Counted from the stretch's first letter, positions 44,481-55,063 are shown. The stretch: DNA of 64,000 nucleotides from Hyphomicrobium album (GCF_009708035.1 NZ_WMBQ01000002.1:186001-250000); one strand, 5' to 3'. Numbers and translations: made by a program. The notes: generated by a model not told the origin, from the letters alone.

Positions 44481-44560
44481 CTAGTGTCCCTCTTAATTCC
44501 GAAGTTCGCTCGGGACACTAGCCTTGAGTTCTGGCGAACTTCGGAATTGGGACACTAGTG
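44481..44560. repeat. MITE-like inverted-repeat element 2
   Basis: CTAGTGTCCC (44481-44490) has two inverted copies GGGACACTAG (44512-44521 and 44549-44558). Between them AATTCCGAAGTTCGC (44495-44509) and GCGAACTTCGGAATT (44534-44548) are a perfect 15-bp inverted pair. The right end supplies the GTG start of znuB. The shared CTAGTG ends link it with element 1. Confidence 0.7.
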
Positions 44561-45367
44561 CTCGAGCCGTTCCTCATCCGTGCCCTCGTCGCCAGCCTCG
44601 GGCTCGCCGCCGTCGCTGCCCCGCTCGGCTGCTTCGTTGTCTGGCAACGGCTCGCTTACTTCGGCGAGACGGTCGCCCAGGCGGGGCTGATCGGCGTGGC
44701 GCTCGGTCTGGCGCTGCAGATGGACGTGACGTGGGGCGTGCTCGTCGTCGCGCTCGCAGTGGCGGCTCTCCTGCTCTGGTTTAGCCGTCAGAAGCTCGTG
44801 GCGCTCGATTCCATCCTCGGGCTCCTGCATCACGCCGCACTTGCTGCGGGCGTCATTGCCACCTCGATGATCAAAGGTGCACCGGTCGATCTCACCGGCT
44901 TCCTGTTCGGCGACGTGTTCGCCGTGACCAGCACCGACGTCGCCATCATCTTTGTCGGTGGCGCGGCCGTGCTCGCCACGGTTGCGTGGCTGTGGCAGCC
45001 GCTGCTGCGGCTGGCCGTGCACGAGGAGCTTGCCGCCGCCGAGGGCGTCGACCGCGAGACGGTGCGTACCGTGTTCATCGTCCTGCTCGCCGTGACCATC
45101 GCCGTTGCCATGAAGATCGTCGGCATCCTCCTGGTCATGGCCTTCCTGGTCGTACCGGCGGTGGCCGCCCGCCCCTTGAGCCGGACGCCCGAGCGGATGG
45201 TGCTGCTGACCGGGCTGATCGCCATGGGCAGTGTCATCGCCGGACTGTGGCTGTCGGCCGCGGTCGATAGCCCGGGAGGGCCGTCGATCGTCATCGTCAT
45301 GTCGGTTTTGGCCGGGCTGTCCCTCAGTTGGGCCACCTACGGGCGCCCTGGCGCCTCCGCCAGGTAG
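44558..45367 (+). CDS. znuB: Zinc ABC transporter permease ZnuB
   Basis: A 269-residue integral membrane protein with about eight membrane segments and the family sequence [19 protein letters not shown] near the N-terminus, plus [18 protein letters not shown]. It forms the channel of the zinc importer with ZnuC. The GTG at 44558 ([13 protein letters not shown]) is the start; there is no ATG or clear ribosome site because a repeat element lies directly upstream, so translation may be weak or coupled. Confidence 0.9.
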   Translation: MLEPFLIRALVASLGLAAVAAPLGCFVVWQRLAYFGETVAQAGLIGVALGLALQMDVTWGVLVVALAVAALLLWFSRQKLVALDSILGLLHHAALAAGVIATSMIKGAPVDLTGFLFGDVFAVTSTDVAIIFVGGAAVLATVAWLWQPLLRLAVHEELAAAEGVDRETVRTVFIVLLAVTIAVAMKIVGILLVMAFLVVPAVAARPLSRTPERMVLLTGLIAMGSVIAGLWLSAAVDSPGGPSIVIVMSVLAGLSLSWATYGRPGASAR

Positions 45368-45429
45368 GGGATCGAGCGCCGCCCTCTGGCCAAGTTGTGG
45401 GCGCTGGATTAGTTAGACGCTTGGTGCCA

Positions 45430-46722
45430 ATGGCGGAAATGGGAGCCATGCAGGCTTCGGCAACCGAACTGATAGCTCCGCGGCGGCAAACGCATTCCGT
45501 CCGCGTTGCCGGCGTTGTCGTCGGCGGCGGTGCGCCCGTCGTCGTCCAGTCGATGACCAATACAGACACCGCCGACATCGACTCGACGGTTGCCCAGGTC
45601 GCGGCCCTCGCCCGCTCCGGTTCCGAGCTCGTGCGCATCACCGTCGACCGCGACGAGGCGGCAAAAGCCGTCCCCCACATCCGCGATCGGCTCTTGGCGC
45701 GCGGCGTCTCCGTGCCGCTGGTCGGCGACTTCCACTACAACGGCCACACGCTGCTGGCGGACAACCCGGGCGCCGCCGAGGCGCTCGACAAGTACCGTAT
45801 CAATCCCGGCAACGTCGGCTTCAAGGACAAGAAGGACCGGCAGTTCGCCGCCATCGTCGACACCGCGCTGCGCTGGAAGAAGCCGGTGCGCATCGGCGTC
45901 AACTGGGGCTCGCTCGACCAGGAGCTGCTGACGCGGCTGATGGACGAGAACGCTCGCGCACCCGAGCCGAAGGACGCGCGCGCCGTGATGCACGAGGCGA
46001 TCGTGCAATCGGCGCTCATCTCTGCGCAGCGCGCCGAAGAACTCGGCATGACGGCGAACGACATCATCCTCTCGGCCAAAGTCTCCGCCGTGCAGGATCT
46101 GGTCAGCGTCTACACAATGCTGGCAGGGCGCAGTGAATATGCGCTGCACGTCGGGCTGACCGAAGCCGGCATGGGCTCGAAAGGCATCGTGGCGTCGACT
46201 GCCGGCATCGGTCTGCTGCTGCAATCCGGCATCGGCGACACCATCCGCGTGTCGCTCACGCCGGAGCCGGGTGGCGACCGCGCGCTCGAGGTGATGGTGG
46301 CGCAGCAGATCCTGCAGTCGATGGGCCTGCGCTCCTTCATGCCCGTCGTCACCGCCTGCCCCGGCTGCGGGCGGACGACGTCGACCGTGTTCCAGGAGCT
46401 CGCCAAGCGCGTGCAGGACATGATCAGCGAGCGCATGCCGGAGTGGCGCCGCCGCTATCCCGGCGTCGAGACGCTGAACTTCGCGGTCATGGGCTGCATC
46501 GTGAACGGCCCTGGCGAATCGAAGCAGGCCGACATCGGCATTTCGCTGCCTGGGACCGGCGAGGCACCGGCGGCACCGGTGTTCATCGACGGAAAGAAGA
46601 TGACAACTCTGCGCGGCCCGAACATTGCCGCTGAATTCCAGAAGATCGTGGAGGACTATATCGAGCGTCGATTCGGCGGGGCGGCGCCGGTCGACAGCCC
46701 GCAAGCGAGACAGACGGCCTGA
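45430..46722 (+). CDS. ispG: 4-hydroxy-3-methylbut-2-enyl diphosphate synthase IspG
   Basis: Converts MEcPP to HMBPP in the non-mevalonate isoprenoid pathway, using a 4Fe-4S cluster. The 430-residue protein has [20 protein letters not shown] near the start and the cluster Cys in [14 protein letters not shown] and [17 protein letters not shown] 45430 is used; 45439 and 45448 are alternatives. It lies 62 bases after znuB on the same strand. With ispA it accounts for two isoprenoid steps in the window. Confidence 0.97.
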   Translation: MAEMGAMQASATELIAPRRQTHSVRVAGVVVGGGAPVVVQSMTNTDTADIDSTVAQVAALARSGSELVRITVDRDEAAKAVPHIRDRLLARGVSVPLVGDFHYNGHTLLADNPGAAEALDKYRINPGNVGFKDKKDRQFAAIVDTALRWKKPVRIGVNWGSLDQELLTRLMDENARAPEPKDARAVMHEAIVQSALISAQRAEELGMTANDIILSAKVSAVQDLVSVYTMLAGRSEYALHVGLTEAGMGSKGIVASTAGIGLLLQSGIGDTIRVSLTPEPGGDRALEVMVAQQILQSMGLRSFMPVVTACPGCGRTTSTVFQELAKRVQDMISERMPEWRRRYPGVETLNFAVMGCIVNGPGESKQADIGISLPGTGEAPAAPVFIDGKKMTTLRGPNIAAEFQKIVEDYIERRFGGAAPVDSPQARQTA

Positions 46723-46752
46723 GGCGCGGCCCAGCCCTTTGGGGGAACGACA

Positions 46753-47274
46753 ATGACAATAAGATCAAAAAGCTTCTCCGTTCACGAGGTCGGCAGGATT
46801 GCGGCGCTCGGAGTCCTCCTCGCCGTCGCCGGCTGCTCCGGCTCTTCGATCCCCGATACGGATCGCGTGTTCCTGTCCGCGGCCGGAGGCTGGGATCGCA
46901 ACCGCGACGGCGTCGTCACCTGCGATGAGTGGAAGGCCTACGCGGCGGAGCTGTTCGACGCCGCCGACGCCGACCGCGATGGGACCATCGATCGCACCGA
47001 ATATTCGAAGATCATCGTGACCGATCGCATGTTCGAAACGGTCGACTTCAAATACTACGACGCCAACGGCGACGGCAAAGTCGCGCGCACCGAGTTCGTC
47101 GACAAGCCGAACCGCGCCTTCGCACTGCTCGACAAGTCGAACGAGTGCAAGCTGACGTCGAGCCAGGTTGCCGGCGCGCGCGCCAACACCGAGCAGATCT
47201 TCGACACCAAGAAAGCGGAGTCGGGCGATCCGCGCGAGAAGCAGAAGGGCGGCCCCGGCGTCGGCGGCATGTAG
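46753..47274 (+). CDS. EF-hand lipoprotein
   Basis: A 173-residue lipoprotein: signal with lipobox LAVAGC, then three EF-hand calcium loops (DRNRDGVVTCDEW, DADRDGTIDRTEY, DANGDGKVARTEF) and a Gly-rich tail. It probably binds calcium in the periplasm or at the outer membrane. The ribosome site GGGGGAACG precedes the ATG. It starts 30 bases after ispG and may share its transcript, though the roles are unrelated. Confidence 0.82.
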   Translation: MTIRSKSFSVHEVGRIAALGVLLAVAGCSGSSIPDTDRVFLSAAGGWDRNRDGVVTCDEWKAYAAELFDAADADRDGTIDRTEYSKIIVTDRMFETVDFKYYDANGDGKVARTEFVDKPNRAFALLDKSNECKLTSSQVAGARANTEQIFDTKKAESGDPREKQKGGPGVGGM

Positions 47275-47359
47275 CGTCTCTATTTGGCCCGATATGGGGC
47301 CAAGGCGCCTATCAATCGCCCCGCTCAGGCCATTGGCGATTCGTATCTTTTTGGCGACA

Positions 47360-47378
47360 CCCCGGACTCGGTCCGGGG
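47360..47378. repeat. Short palindromic repeat
   Basis: CCCCGGAC and GTCCGGGG form an 8-bp stem with a TCG loop between the EF-hand and porin genes. Such CACCCCGGACTnnGTCCGGGG units are frequent extragenic repeats in Alphaproteobacteria and can also act as terminators; no T run follows. Confidence 0.5.
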
Positions 47379-47438
47379 AACTCCGGCGCTGTGCCCGACG
47401 TTTGGGGCTCAGTCATTCGACGAACGGGGACAATCGCC

Positions 47439-48134
47439 ATGAAGAAGATTTTGCTGGCCGGCATCGCTGCCGGCGCTTGCGCGAGCAACGCGCTGGCGGC
47501 CGACCTCGGACCTTACCGTCCGCCGCCGCCCGTCGAGCCGATCTACGAGCCTGTCCGCAGCGGACCCTACAACTGGCAGGGCCTCTATCTCGGCGTGAAC
47601 GCCGGCTACGGCTGGGGCAACGACAACGGTGCTTCCTACAACGGATTTGGCGGCGGCTCCGGTGCGCTGAATGCCGACGGTTGGTTCGGCGGCGGCCAGA
47701 TCGGCTACAACGCGCAGTTCAACGCGCTGGTGCTCGGTCTGGAAGCCGACTTGCAGGGCGCCGACATCAGCGACACCACGGCGCTGAGCGGCGGCCTTAG
47801 CCAGGTGACTACCGACATCGAGTATTTCTCGACCTTGCGCGGCCGCGTCGGCTTCGCGGCTGGACCGGCGCTTCTCTATGTGACGGGCGGTTGGGCATTC
47901 GCCGATCTCAGCCAGAGCCTCACTGCGCCGGGCGCTTCGTTTAGCAGCAGCGACTGGGAGAGCGGCTACACCGTCGGCGGCGGTATCGAGTGGGCGTTCG
48001 CGCCGAACTGGTCGTTGAAGTCGGAATACCTCTACGTCGACCTGGGTGAGCAGACGTATTCCAGCCCGGCCGGCACCTACACGACGCAGACGGATTTCCA
48101 CACGGCGCGCGTCGGCCTCAACTACCGCTTCTAA
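47439..48134 (+). CDS. Omp25/Omp31-type outer membrane beta-barrel protein
   Basis: A 231-residue outer membrane protein: signal MKKILLAGIAAGACASNALA, a short Pro-rich linker, then an eight-stranded barrel starting NWQGLYLGVNAGYGWG and ending in the conserved C-terminal strand FHTARVGLNYRF. Omp25/31-type porins are typical of Rhizobiales and Brucella. They act as structural barrel proteins. It is a separate unit, followed by an imperfect hairpin. Confidence 0.88.
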   Translation: MKKILLAGIAAGACASNALAADLGPYRPPPPVEPIYEPVRSGPYNWQGLYLGVNAGYGWGNDNGASYNGFGGGSGALNADGWFGGGQIGYNAQFNALVLGLEADLQGADISDTTALSGGLSQVTTDIEYFSTLRGRVGFAAGPALLYVTGGWAFADLSQSLTAPGASFSSSDWESGYTVGGGIEWAFAPNWSLKSEYLYVDLGEQTYSSPAGTYTTQTDFHTARVGLNYRF

Positions 48135-48153
48135 GCGTCTTTACAGATTTTCG

Positions 48154-48187
48154 ATGGGCGTCGCAGGCAAAGCCTGGCGGCGCCCAT
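48154..48187. terminator. Imperfect hairpin between porin and ispA
   Basis: ATGGGCG pairs with CGCCCAT, and the inner AGGC with GCCT, with mismatches between. It lies between convergent genes and could end both transcripts; T runs are short. Confidence 0.45.
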
Positions 48188-48205
48188 TTCGTTTGCGCGG
48201 CTGCG

Positions 48206-49105
48206 TCAGTGGGCGCGGCTGGCGGCAAAGGCCGCGGCCTCGACCAGCGTGCGGGCTTTGTCGCCGAAGCGCTGCAACTCGCCCTCGGCGCGGCGCACGG
48301 TTTCGGCAAGTTGAGCGCGCGCTTCCGCAACGCCAATGAGGGAGACGAGCGTCGCCTTGCCCGCGGCGCTGTCCTTGCCGGCGGCCTTGCCCATCGCCGC
48401 GGGGTCGCCTTCCGCATCGAGCAGGTCGTCGGCGATCTGGAAGGCGAGGCCGAGCAGATCGCCATAGCACCGCAGCGCCGCGCGTTCATCCGCGGTCGCC
48501 TTTGCCAGCACCGCGCCCGCTTCGCACGATGCGGCGATCAACGCGCCGGTCTTCAAGGCTTGCAGCCGGCGGACATGGGCGACCGTCCATTGCTGCGGCT
48601 CGCCGCGCTTCTCCGCTTCGAGATCGAGCATCTGGCCGAGCACCATGCCGCGTGCGCCAGCGGCGTGCGCGAGCACCTGAGCAAGCGTGGCGCGCACGTC
48701 CGGGTCGGCATGCGTCTCAGGCCGCGCGACGATTTCGAAGGCGAGCGTGAGCAGCGCATCGCCGGCAAGGATCGCCGTCCACTCGTCGAAGGCCTTGTGC
48801 ACGGTCGGTAGTCCGCGCCGCACATCGTCGTTGTCCATGCACGGCAGGTCGTCGTGGGCCAGCGAATAGCAGTGCACGCACTCGAAGGCGGCAGCCGCGT
48901 CGCGCGCCGCGGATGCCTCGACGCCGAAAAGCGCCGCGCTCTCGATGACCAGAAACGGCCGGAAGCGCTTGCCGCCGCCCAAGAGTGCGTGGCGCATGGC
49001 GGCGGCGAGCCGGCTGCCTTTATCCGGCCCGCATTCTGCGAGCAATTCGGCGAGGCGCCCCTCGATTGAACCCGCGGCCGCGCCGAGCCTTTGCACGAAC
49101 GTCAT
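48206..49105 (-). CDS. ispA: Farnesyl diphosphate synthase IspA
   Basis: A 299-residue trans-prenyltransferase that builds geranyl and farnesyl diphosphate. The first Asp-rich motif is DDLPCMDNDD, the second is DDLLDAEGD, with GGGKRFRP and SLAHDD conserved. The two-residue insertion within the first motif is typical of bacterial short-chain enzymes. It is divergent from mtgA. Confidence 0.94.
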   Translation of the reverse strand: MTFVQRLGAAAGSIEGRLAELLAECGPDKGSRLAAAMRHALLGGGKRFRPFLVIESAALFGVEASAARDAAAAFECVHCYSLAHDDLPCMDNDDVRRGLPTVHKAFDEWTAILAGDALLTLAFEIVARPETHADPDVRATLAQVLAHAAGARGMVLGQMLDLEAEKRGEPQQWTVAHVRRLQALKTGALIAASCEAGAVLAKATADERAALRCYGDLLGLAFQIADDLLDAEGDPAAMGKAAGKDSAAGKATLVSLIGVAEARAQLAETVRRAEGELQRFGDKARTLVEAAAFAASRAH

Positions 49106-49199
49106 TTCGGACTACCTACTAGCGTCGGGCCAGCCCTACGCCGTCAGGCCGCGGGCAATAAGCGCTGCGGATATAGCACCGGGGCGATGCAAGAACAGT

Positions 49200-51098
49200 A
49201 TGGAAAGGTCCGATTCACCTCGGCCGCCCGCCGCCGATCCGGCTGCGGAAAAAGCAGAGCAGCCTAAACGGGCGGCTACGGGCGAACCTGCGTCCGGCGA
49301 CGAGCCTCTGGCCGTCGACACCGCCGCGCCGCGCGCGGCCGATCCCTTCGTCGAAGCCGAGCCCGAGGCAACCGAGCGCGGGCACTTCGAGACGATCGAG
49401 CGCGAGACCACGCAGCCCGTACGCCGCTACTTCGAGCCGCGCAACAGTGCGCCCCCGGTGAAGCGCGCCGGCATCGCCGAGGCGGTGAGCTACACGCCGC
49501 CCCACGCCGACGACGAGCGGCCCGCGTACCTCGATGCGCTGTCGGAAGCGATGCGCGCGCACGAAATGCCCGAGCCGATGGAGGACGAGCAGCTCGCGGA
49601 GCCGGCGTTCGAGCCGTGGCCCGATCCCTTGTCGACGACGCAGCCGGGAGCGCGTGCGCAACAGCGGGCCGAACCAGTTGCTGCGCCGGAGCCCGAGGCC
49701 GCGACCGAGCCGCCGCGCGCGGCCGATCCCGATCCCGCCGCCGAGCCCCCGCAAGATCCGCCGGCGCCTCCTGCTCCGTCGTTCGAGCCGTCGCCGTTTC
49801 AAGTGATGCGGCCGCTTCCCGCCCGGGGACCATTGTCGGCGCTGGCGGACGCAGCGCGCGCCAGGCAGGCAGCCGCCCCCGAGGCAAAACAGGAAGCGCC
49901 GGCAGAGACGGCCGCTTGCGAGCCGGATGTCGTTGAACCCGTGCCGCCCCAGCGGGAGGTGGCGCCCGAGCCGCCCGTGCAAGAGGCGGCCGCACCACCC
50001 GCGCCGCCCTCATCGCCCGAGATCGCTCGCGATGCGCCGCCCGCGCCAGCGGAGCCGCCGCCGATGGCGCCGCCACCACCTGCGCCGCCGAAGTCAATCG
50101 CTGCCGCGCCGCCGCCGGTACGGCAGGACTACTCGTCACCGCGTCCGTCGCCGCCGTCGCAGTTCGCGCCACCCTTCACGCGCGCCGAACCGGCAATGCG
50201 TCCCACCGAGCCGGCGATGCGTCCCAAAGATCCGGCGCCACGACGGCCGGTACCGCCGCCGCCATCACCAGCGCCGCGTGCACCGACGCTGCAGCACGAC
50301 GTCGCCGCCGCCTGGGCGCCACCGCAGCGGCGCGAGCCTTCCTTCTATCGCGACGCTCCGCAGCAACCAGCGGCGGAAGCGACGGCGGTGGCCGCACCGG
50401 AAAGCCGCGATTGGCGCGACCTCATTCGCCGCGCCGCCAACGTCGCCTTCCTCGTCTTCGTCGGATGGTTCGTCGCCGTCCTTCTGCTCATCGGCGTCTA
50501 CCGCTTCGTCAATCCGCCGTTCTCGATGCTCATGATGCAGCAGGCGCTCACCGGTACGCCGATCGACAAGCAGTGGGTGCCGATCGAGCGCATCTCGCCC
50601 AACCTGTCGCGCGCCGTGATCGTCGCCGAGGACGGCCGCTTCTGCGAGCACTGGGGCATCGACTTCATCGAAATGGCGCATGCGGTCCGCCGCGCCTCCG
50701 ACGGCTATCCGCGCGGCGCCAGCACCATCACCATGCAGGTGGCGAAGAACCTCTTCCTCGTCCCCACCAAGAGCTACCTGCGCAAGATCGTCGAGGTGCC
50801 GCTCACCTTCGCCATCGAGCTCGCCTGGCCGAAGTGGCGCATCCTCGAGATCTACCTGAACATCGTGGAATGGGGTCCGGGGGTCTTCGGCGCCGAGGCG
50901 GCCTCCCGCGCCCATTTCGGACGCCCCGCCTCGAGCTTGAGCGCCCGCCAGGCCGCCCAGCTGGCCGTGGTTCTGCCCAACCCGATCGTGCGCGACGCCG
51001 GCTCCCCCGGCCCCCGCACCTCCCGCCGGGCCTCCACCATTCAGGCGCGGGCGGCCGGCAACCGGACGGCGTCCTCCTGCGTCGACGGGCGCCGCTAA
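49200..51098 (+). CDS. mtgA: Peptidoglycan glycosyltransferase MtgA with long Pro-rich N-terminal extension
   Basis: A 632-residue protein. Residues about 1-400 are Pro/Ala/Glu-rich and probably unstructured in the cytoplasm; a single membrane segment follows (about 412-434), then a GT51 glycosyltransferase domain with the catalytic Glu in VIVAEDGRFCEHWG, RGASTITMQVAKNLF and EIYLNIVEWGPGVFG. Normal MtgA is about 230 residues, so the extension is unusual. ATG 49200 is the assumed start; another start inside the extension cannot be excluded. It polymerises glycan strands at the inner membrane and is divergent from ispA. Confidence 0.85.
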   Translation: MERSDSPRPPAADPAAEKAEQPKRAATGEPASGDEPLAVDTAAPRAADPFVEAEPEATERGHFETIERETTQPVRRYFEPRNSAPPVKRAGIAEAVSYTPPHADDERPAYLDALSEAMRAHEMPEPMEDEQLAEPAFEPWPDPLSTTQPGARAQQRAEPVAAPEPEAATEPPRAADPDPAAEPPQDPPAPPAPSFEPSPFQVMRPLPARGPLSALADAARARQAAAPEAKQEAPAETAACEPDVVEPVPPQREVAPEPPVQEAAAPPAPPSSPEIARDAPPAPAEPPPMAPPPPAPPKSIAAAPPPVRQDYSSPRPSPPSQFAPPFTRAEPAMRPTEPAMRPKDPAPRRPVPPPPSPAPRAPTLQHDVAAAWAPPQRREPSFYRDAPQQPAAEATAVAAPESRDWRDLIRRAANVAFLVFVGWFVAVLLLIGVYRFVNPPFSMLMMQQALTGTPIDKQWVPIERISPNLSRAVIVAEDGRFCEHWGIDFIEMAHAVRRASDGYPRGASTITMQVAKNLFLVPTKSYLRKIVEVPLTFAIELAWPKWRILEIYLNIVEWGPGVFGAEAASRAHFGRPASSLSARQAAQLAVVLPNPIVRDAGSPGPRTSRRASTIQARAAGNRTASSCVDGRR

Positions 51099-51292
51099 GG
51101 GCCCGCCAAGGGTCTGGCACTCCCCGTGGAATATGCGTATAAGGCGCCCCACCAGCGCCCGGGTGCGGGATTACCCTCCAGGGCGCTTACAGGAAAAGAG
51201 CTTCCCACAGCCGGGGTTTTGACGGGCTTGCAAAGGCCCGAGCGCGGTGCATTTAGCCCGCAAGAGCCCTGTCTCAGCACGGAGTTAGGACT

Positions 51293-51478
51293 ATGGCAGT
51301 TCCGCGGAAGAAAGTTTCTCGCATGAAGCGAGGCATGCGCCGCTCGCATGACGCGCTCGGCAATCCAACCTACATCGAGGACAAGGACTCCGGCGAGCGC
51401 CGCCGTCCGCACCACATCGACCTGAAGACCGGCAAATACCGCGGCCGGCAGATCCTCGAGCCCAAGGCCGACGCCTAA
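51293..51478 (+). CDS. rpmF: 50S ribosomal protein L32
   Basis: A 61-residue protein starting [20 protein letters not shown], the conserved L32 N-terminus, with [16 protein letters not shown] at the end. Bacterial L32 often carries a Cys-rich zinc loop; this one has no Cys and is therefore a zinc-free (C-minus) form, relevant in a window that also encodes Zur. Confidence 0.97.
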   Translation: MAVPRKKVSRMKRGMRRSHDALGNPTYIEDKDSGERRRPHHIDLKTGKYRGRQILEPKADA

Positions 51479-51613
51479 AGCCGATACGGCGGCGCCTCGG
51501 CGCCGCCCCGGCTTCACGCCGGTGCCCCTTTGGCCGTTGCAGCGGCAAGGTCCGCATGGCAGAAACGGGGCTGCCAGGGCAGGGCTTGCCCGGCCCAACA
51601 GGGGGAATGCGCT

Positions 51614-52024
51614 ATGTCGCTCAGGTCAATTCCGTCCATTGTCCTCGCGTTCATTCTCTACAACGCGATCGTCTTCGTCTCCGGCACCACGGAAGTCCTG
51701 AACAACGCGCTGTTCGAGCTGCCGATGCTCAGCGGCGGCACCTGGCGCTTTGAAGTCGGCGACCTGATCATCCTGGTCACGCTATTCCTGCTCTTCGCCG
51801 AGCTCATCAAGGCGACGTACACGTCGACCTCGTCGCTCGTCGATCACGGGCTGTCGATGGTCGTATTCGTCGCCTGCCTCGTGGAGTTCCTGCTTGCCCC
51901 GCTGGCGGCGACGTCCACGTTCTTCCTCGTCATGGTGGCAACCGCCATCGACGTCGTGGCCGGCTTCACGATCGGCATCCGCGTGGCGCGCCGCGATCTC
52001 GCGATCGGCGGCGGCATCGACTGA
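51614..52024 (+). CDS. Small integral membrane protein, unknown function
   Basis: A 136-residue protein with four membrane segments (SIVLAFILYNAIVFVSG, LIILVTLFLLFAELIK, MVVFVACLVEFLL, FFLVMVATAIDVVAGFTIGI). Start ATG 51614 has a GGGGGAA site eight bases upstream. It belongs to the conserved alphaproteobacterial small membrane proteins with no known role. It is followed by a bidirectional terminator. Confidence 0.75.
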   Translation: MSLRSIPSIVLAFILYNAIVFVSGTTEVLNNALFELPMLSGGTWRFEVGDLIILVTLFLLFAELIKATYTSTSSLVDHGLSMVVFVACLVEFLLAPLAATSTFFLVMVATAIDVVAGFTIGIRVARRDLAIGGGID

Positions 52025-52046
52025 GCGGACTGCAGCAACCGAAATC

Positions 52047-52082
52047 AAAAAAGGCGATCGCCCGGAAGCGATCGCCTTTTTT
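52047..52082. terminator. Bidirectional terminator
   Basis: AAAAAAGGCGATCGC and GCGATCGCCTTTTTT pair around CCGGAA, giving an A run on one side and a T run on the other. It lies between the convergent membrane protein gene and phaR and should stop both. Confidence 0.85.
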
Positions 52083-52107
52083 GTTTCTTCGCAGCGAAGC
52101 GTAAAGC

Positions 52108-52746
52108 TTAGTCGCGGTCTTGCGTCAGCTTGTCGATCTTCTGCTGCATATTGGCGAGCTGCGTCTTGAGCTCGCTGATCTCGTTGGTATCGCCGGCCTT
52201 GGCTTCAAGCGCCGGGCCCTTGTCGGCGCCGGGCTTCCCATCGGGGCGCTTACCACCCGGCACGCCGGTGAAGGGGCTCCACATCGACAGCGCCTGCTCG
52301 AACATCTGCATGTTCTTGCGCGCCTGGTCTTGGTAGACCTCGAAGGCGGCGGCGGGGTTGGAGAACGCGGTCGCGAACTGGGCGCGGATCTTCTCCTGCT
52401 CCTTGACGAGGTTCTCCAGGCTGAACTGGAGGTAGCCCGGCACCATGCGGCCGATGCTGTCGTCGTAGAAGCGGATGAGCTGGCGCAGGAACGGCACGGG
52501 GAGCAGCGTCTGCCCGCCGACGCGGTTTTCCTGCTCGACAATGATCTGCGTGAGGACCGAATGCGTGAGATCGTCGCCGGTCTTGGCGTCGTAGACGACG
52601 AAGTCCCTATCGCCCCGCACCATCGTCGCCAGATCTTCTAGCGTCACGTAGGTGCTGGTCTCGGTGTTATAGAGCCGGCGGTTGGCATACTTCTTTATGA
52701 CAACCGCTTCTTTTTTGTCGGCAGAAGCGTCGGGTTTGTTCAACAT
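52108..52746 (-). CDS. phaR: Polyhydroxyalkanoate synthesis repressor PhaR
   Basis: A 212-residue regulator with the PHB accumulation DNA-binding domain (VVIKKYANRRLYNTETSTYV, LEDLATMVRGDRDFVVYDAK) at residues about 15-75, followed by the PHB accumulation regulatory domain and a coiled-coil tail (ELKTQLANMQQKIDKLTQ). It represses phasin and PHA genes and binds the polymer. ATG 52746 is chosen. It is divergent from phaA. Confidence 0.92.
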   Translation of the reverse strand: MLNKPDASADKKEAVVIKKYANRRLYNTETSTYVTLEDLATMVRGDRDFVVYDAKTGDDLTHSVLTQIIVEQENRVGGQTLLPVPFLRQLIRFYDDSIGRMVPGYLQFSLENLVKEQEKIRAQFATAFSNPAAAFEVYQDQARKNMQMFEQALSMWSPFTGVPGGKRPDGKPGADKGPALEAKAGDTNEISELKTQLANMQQKIDKLTQDRD

Positions 52747-52974
52747 CGCAGGGCCGCCAGGGGAGTTTTTTGCACTGCGGCAGCGTAACACACCCCTCCC
52801 CATGGGTGCCAGCCGTTTGTGTTGACCGCTGCAGCCAGATAGCGCATTAGCTGGCAGCAAGCCTAAGCTTCGGTAACACGTGGTTTACAAGCGGCCGGCC
52901 GGGCCCCCAGGTCGGGGCGCGCTGCCGTGTGGCCACCCAACAAAACCAATGCGCTCGAGGAGGCGCCACCGCGG

Positions 52975-54159
<1,185 letters not shown>

Positions 54160-54263
54160 ACGAAAAGTAACCACAGGTTCGCCCCGGCCTTGCGAAAGGG
54201 CCGGGGGTACCCGCCACACAACCGCATTCAATCAACAAAAGACAATCCGAGGGAGGCTACTTC

Positions 54264-54992
54264 ATGGCTCGTGTCGCGCTGGTGACGGGAGGGACGCGTG
54301 GCATCGGTCACGCAATCTCGACTGCGCTCAAGAATGCGGGCTACCGCGTCGCCGCTAACTACGCGGGTAACGACGCCGCTGCGCAGCAGTTCCAGGTCGA
54401 GACGGGCATCCCGGTCTTCAAGTGGAACGTCGGCGACTACGCCGCCTGCGAAGCCGGCTGCGCCCAGGTGGCGAAGGAGGTCGGCCCGGTCGACGTCCTC
54501 GTCAACAACGCCGGCATCACGCGTGACGCCATGCTCCACCGCATGACCCTCGAGCAGTGGAAAGAGGTGATCTCCACCGACCTCGATTCCGTCTTCAACA
54601 TGACGCGTCAGGTGATCGACGGCATGCGTGCCCGCAACTTCGGCCGCGTCATCAACGTCTCGTCGATCAACGGCCGCAAGGGCCAGATGGGGCAGACGAA
54701 CTACTCCGCCGCCAAGGCCGGCATGCACGGCTTCACCAAGGCGCTGGCCTTCGAGGGCGCGGCCAAGGGCATCACCGCCAACACCATCGCGCCCGGCTAC
54801 ATCGCCACCGAGATGGTGCGCGCCGTGCCGAAGGAAGTGCTCGACACCAAGATCATCCCGCAGATCCCGGTCGGCCGCCTCGGCGAGTCGGAGGAGATCG
54901 CGCGTGCCGTGGTGTTCCTCGCTGCCGATAGCGCCGGCTTCATCAACGGCGCGTGCTTCGACATCAACGGCGGCCACTACATGGCCACCTGA
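54264..54992 (+). CDS. phaB: Acetoacetyl-CoA reductase PhaB
   Basis: Reduces acetoacetyl-CoA to (R)-3-hydroxybutyryl-CoA with NADPH. The 242-residue SDR has the Rossmann TGGTRGIGHAIS, VNNAGITRDAMLHRM, and the catalytic Ser-Tyr-Lys in NVSSINGRKGQMGQTNYSAA with Lys two positions on. The ribosome site GAGGGAGG precedes the ATG. It is followed by a terminator. The PHA synthase gene itself is not in the window. Confidence 0.95.
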   Translation: MARVALVTGGTRGIGHAISTALKNAGYRVAANYAGNDAAAQQFQVETGIPVFKWNVGDYAACEAGCAQVAKEVGPVDVLVNNAGITRDAMLHRMTLEQWKEVISTDLDSVFNMTRQVIDGMRARNFGRVINVSSINGRKGQMGQTNYSAAKAGMHGFTKALAFEGAAKGITANTIAPGYIATEMVRAVPKEVLDTKIIPQIPVGRLGESEEIARAVVFLAADSAGFINGACFDINGGHYMAT

Positions 54993-55033
54993 GCGATCGA
55001 CGCCAAGCCCGACGACGGGGCACTACCAAATGC

Positions 55034-55063
55034 AAAGGCCGGGCTCGCGCCCGGCCTTTTTGT
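55034..55063 (+). terminator. Terminator after phaB
   Basis: AAAGGCCGGGC and GCCCGGCCTTT pair around TCGC and are followed by further T. It lies about 40 bases after the phaB stop and before the convergent NYN gene, and probably works for both strands. Confidence 0.85.

Noticed and set aside
52747-52974. PhaR operator in the phaR-phaA gap
   Set aside because: TGC-rich stretches such as CACTGCGGCAGCG occur but the spacing does not clearly match the published CTGC-GCAG pattern, so no site is called.
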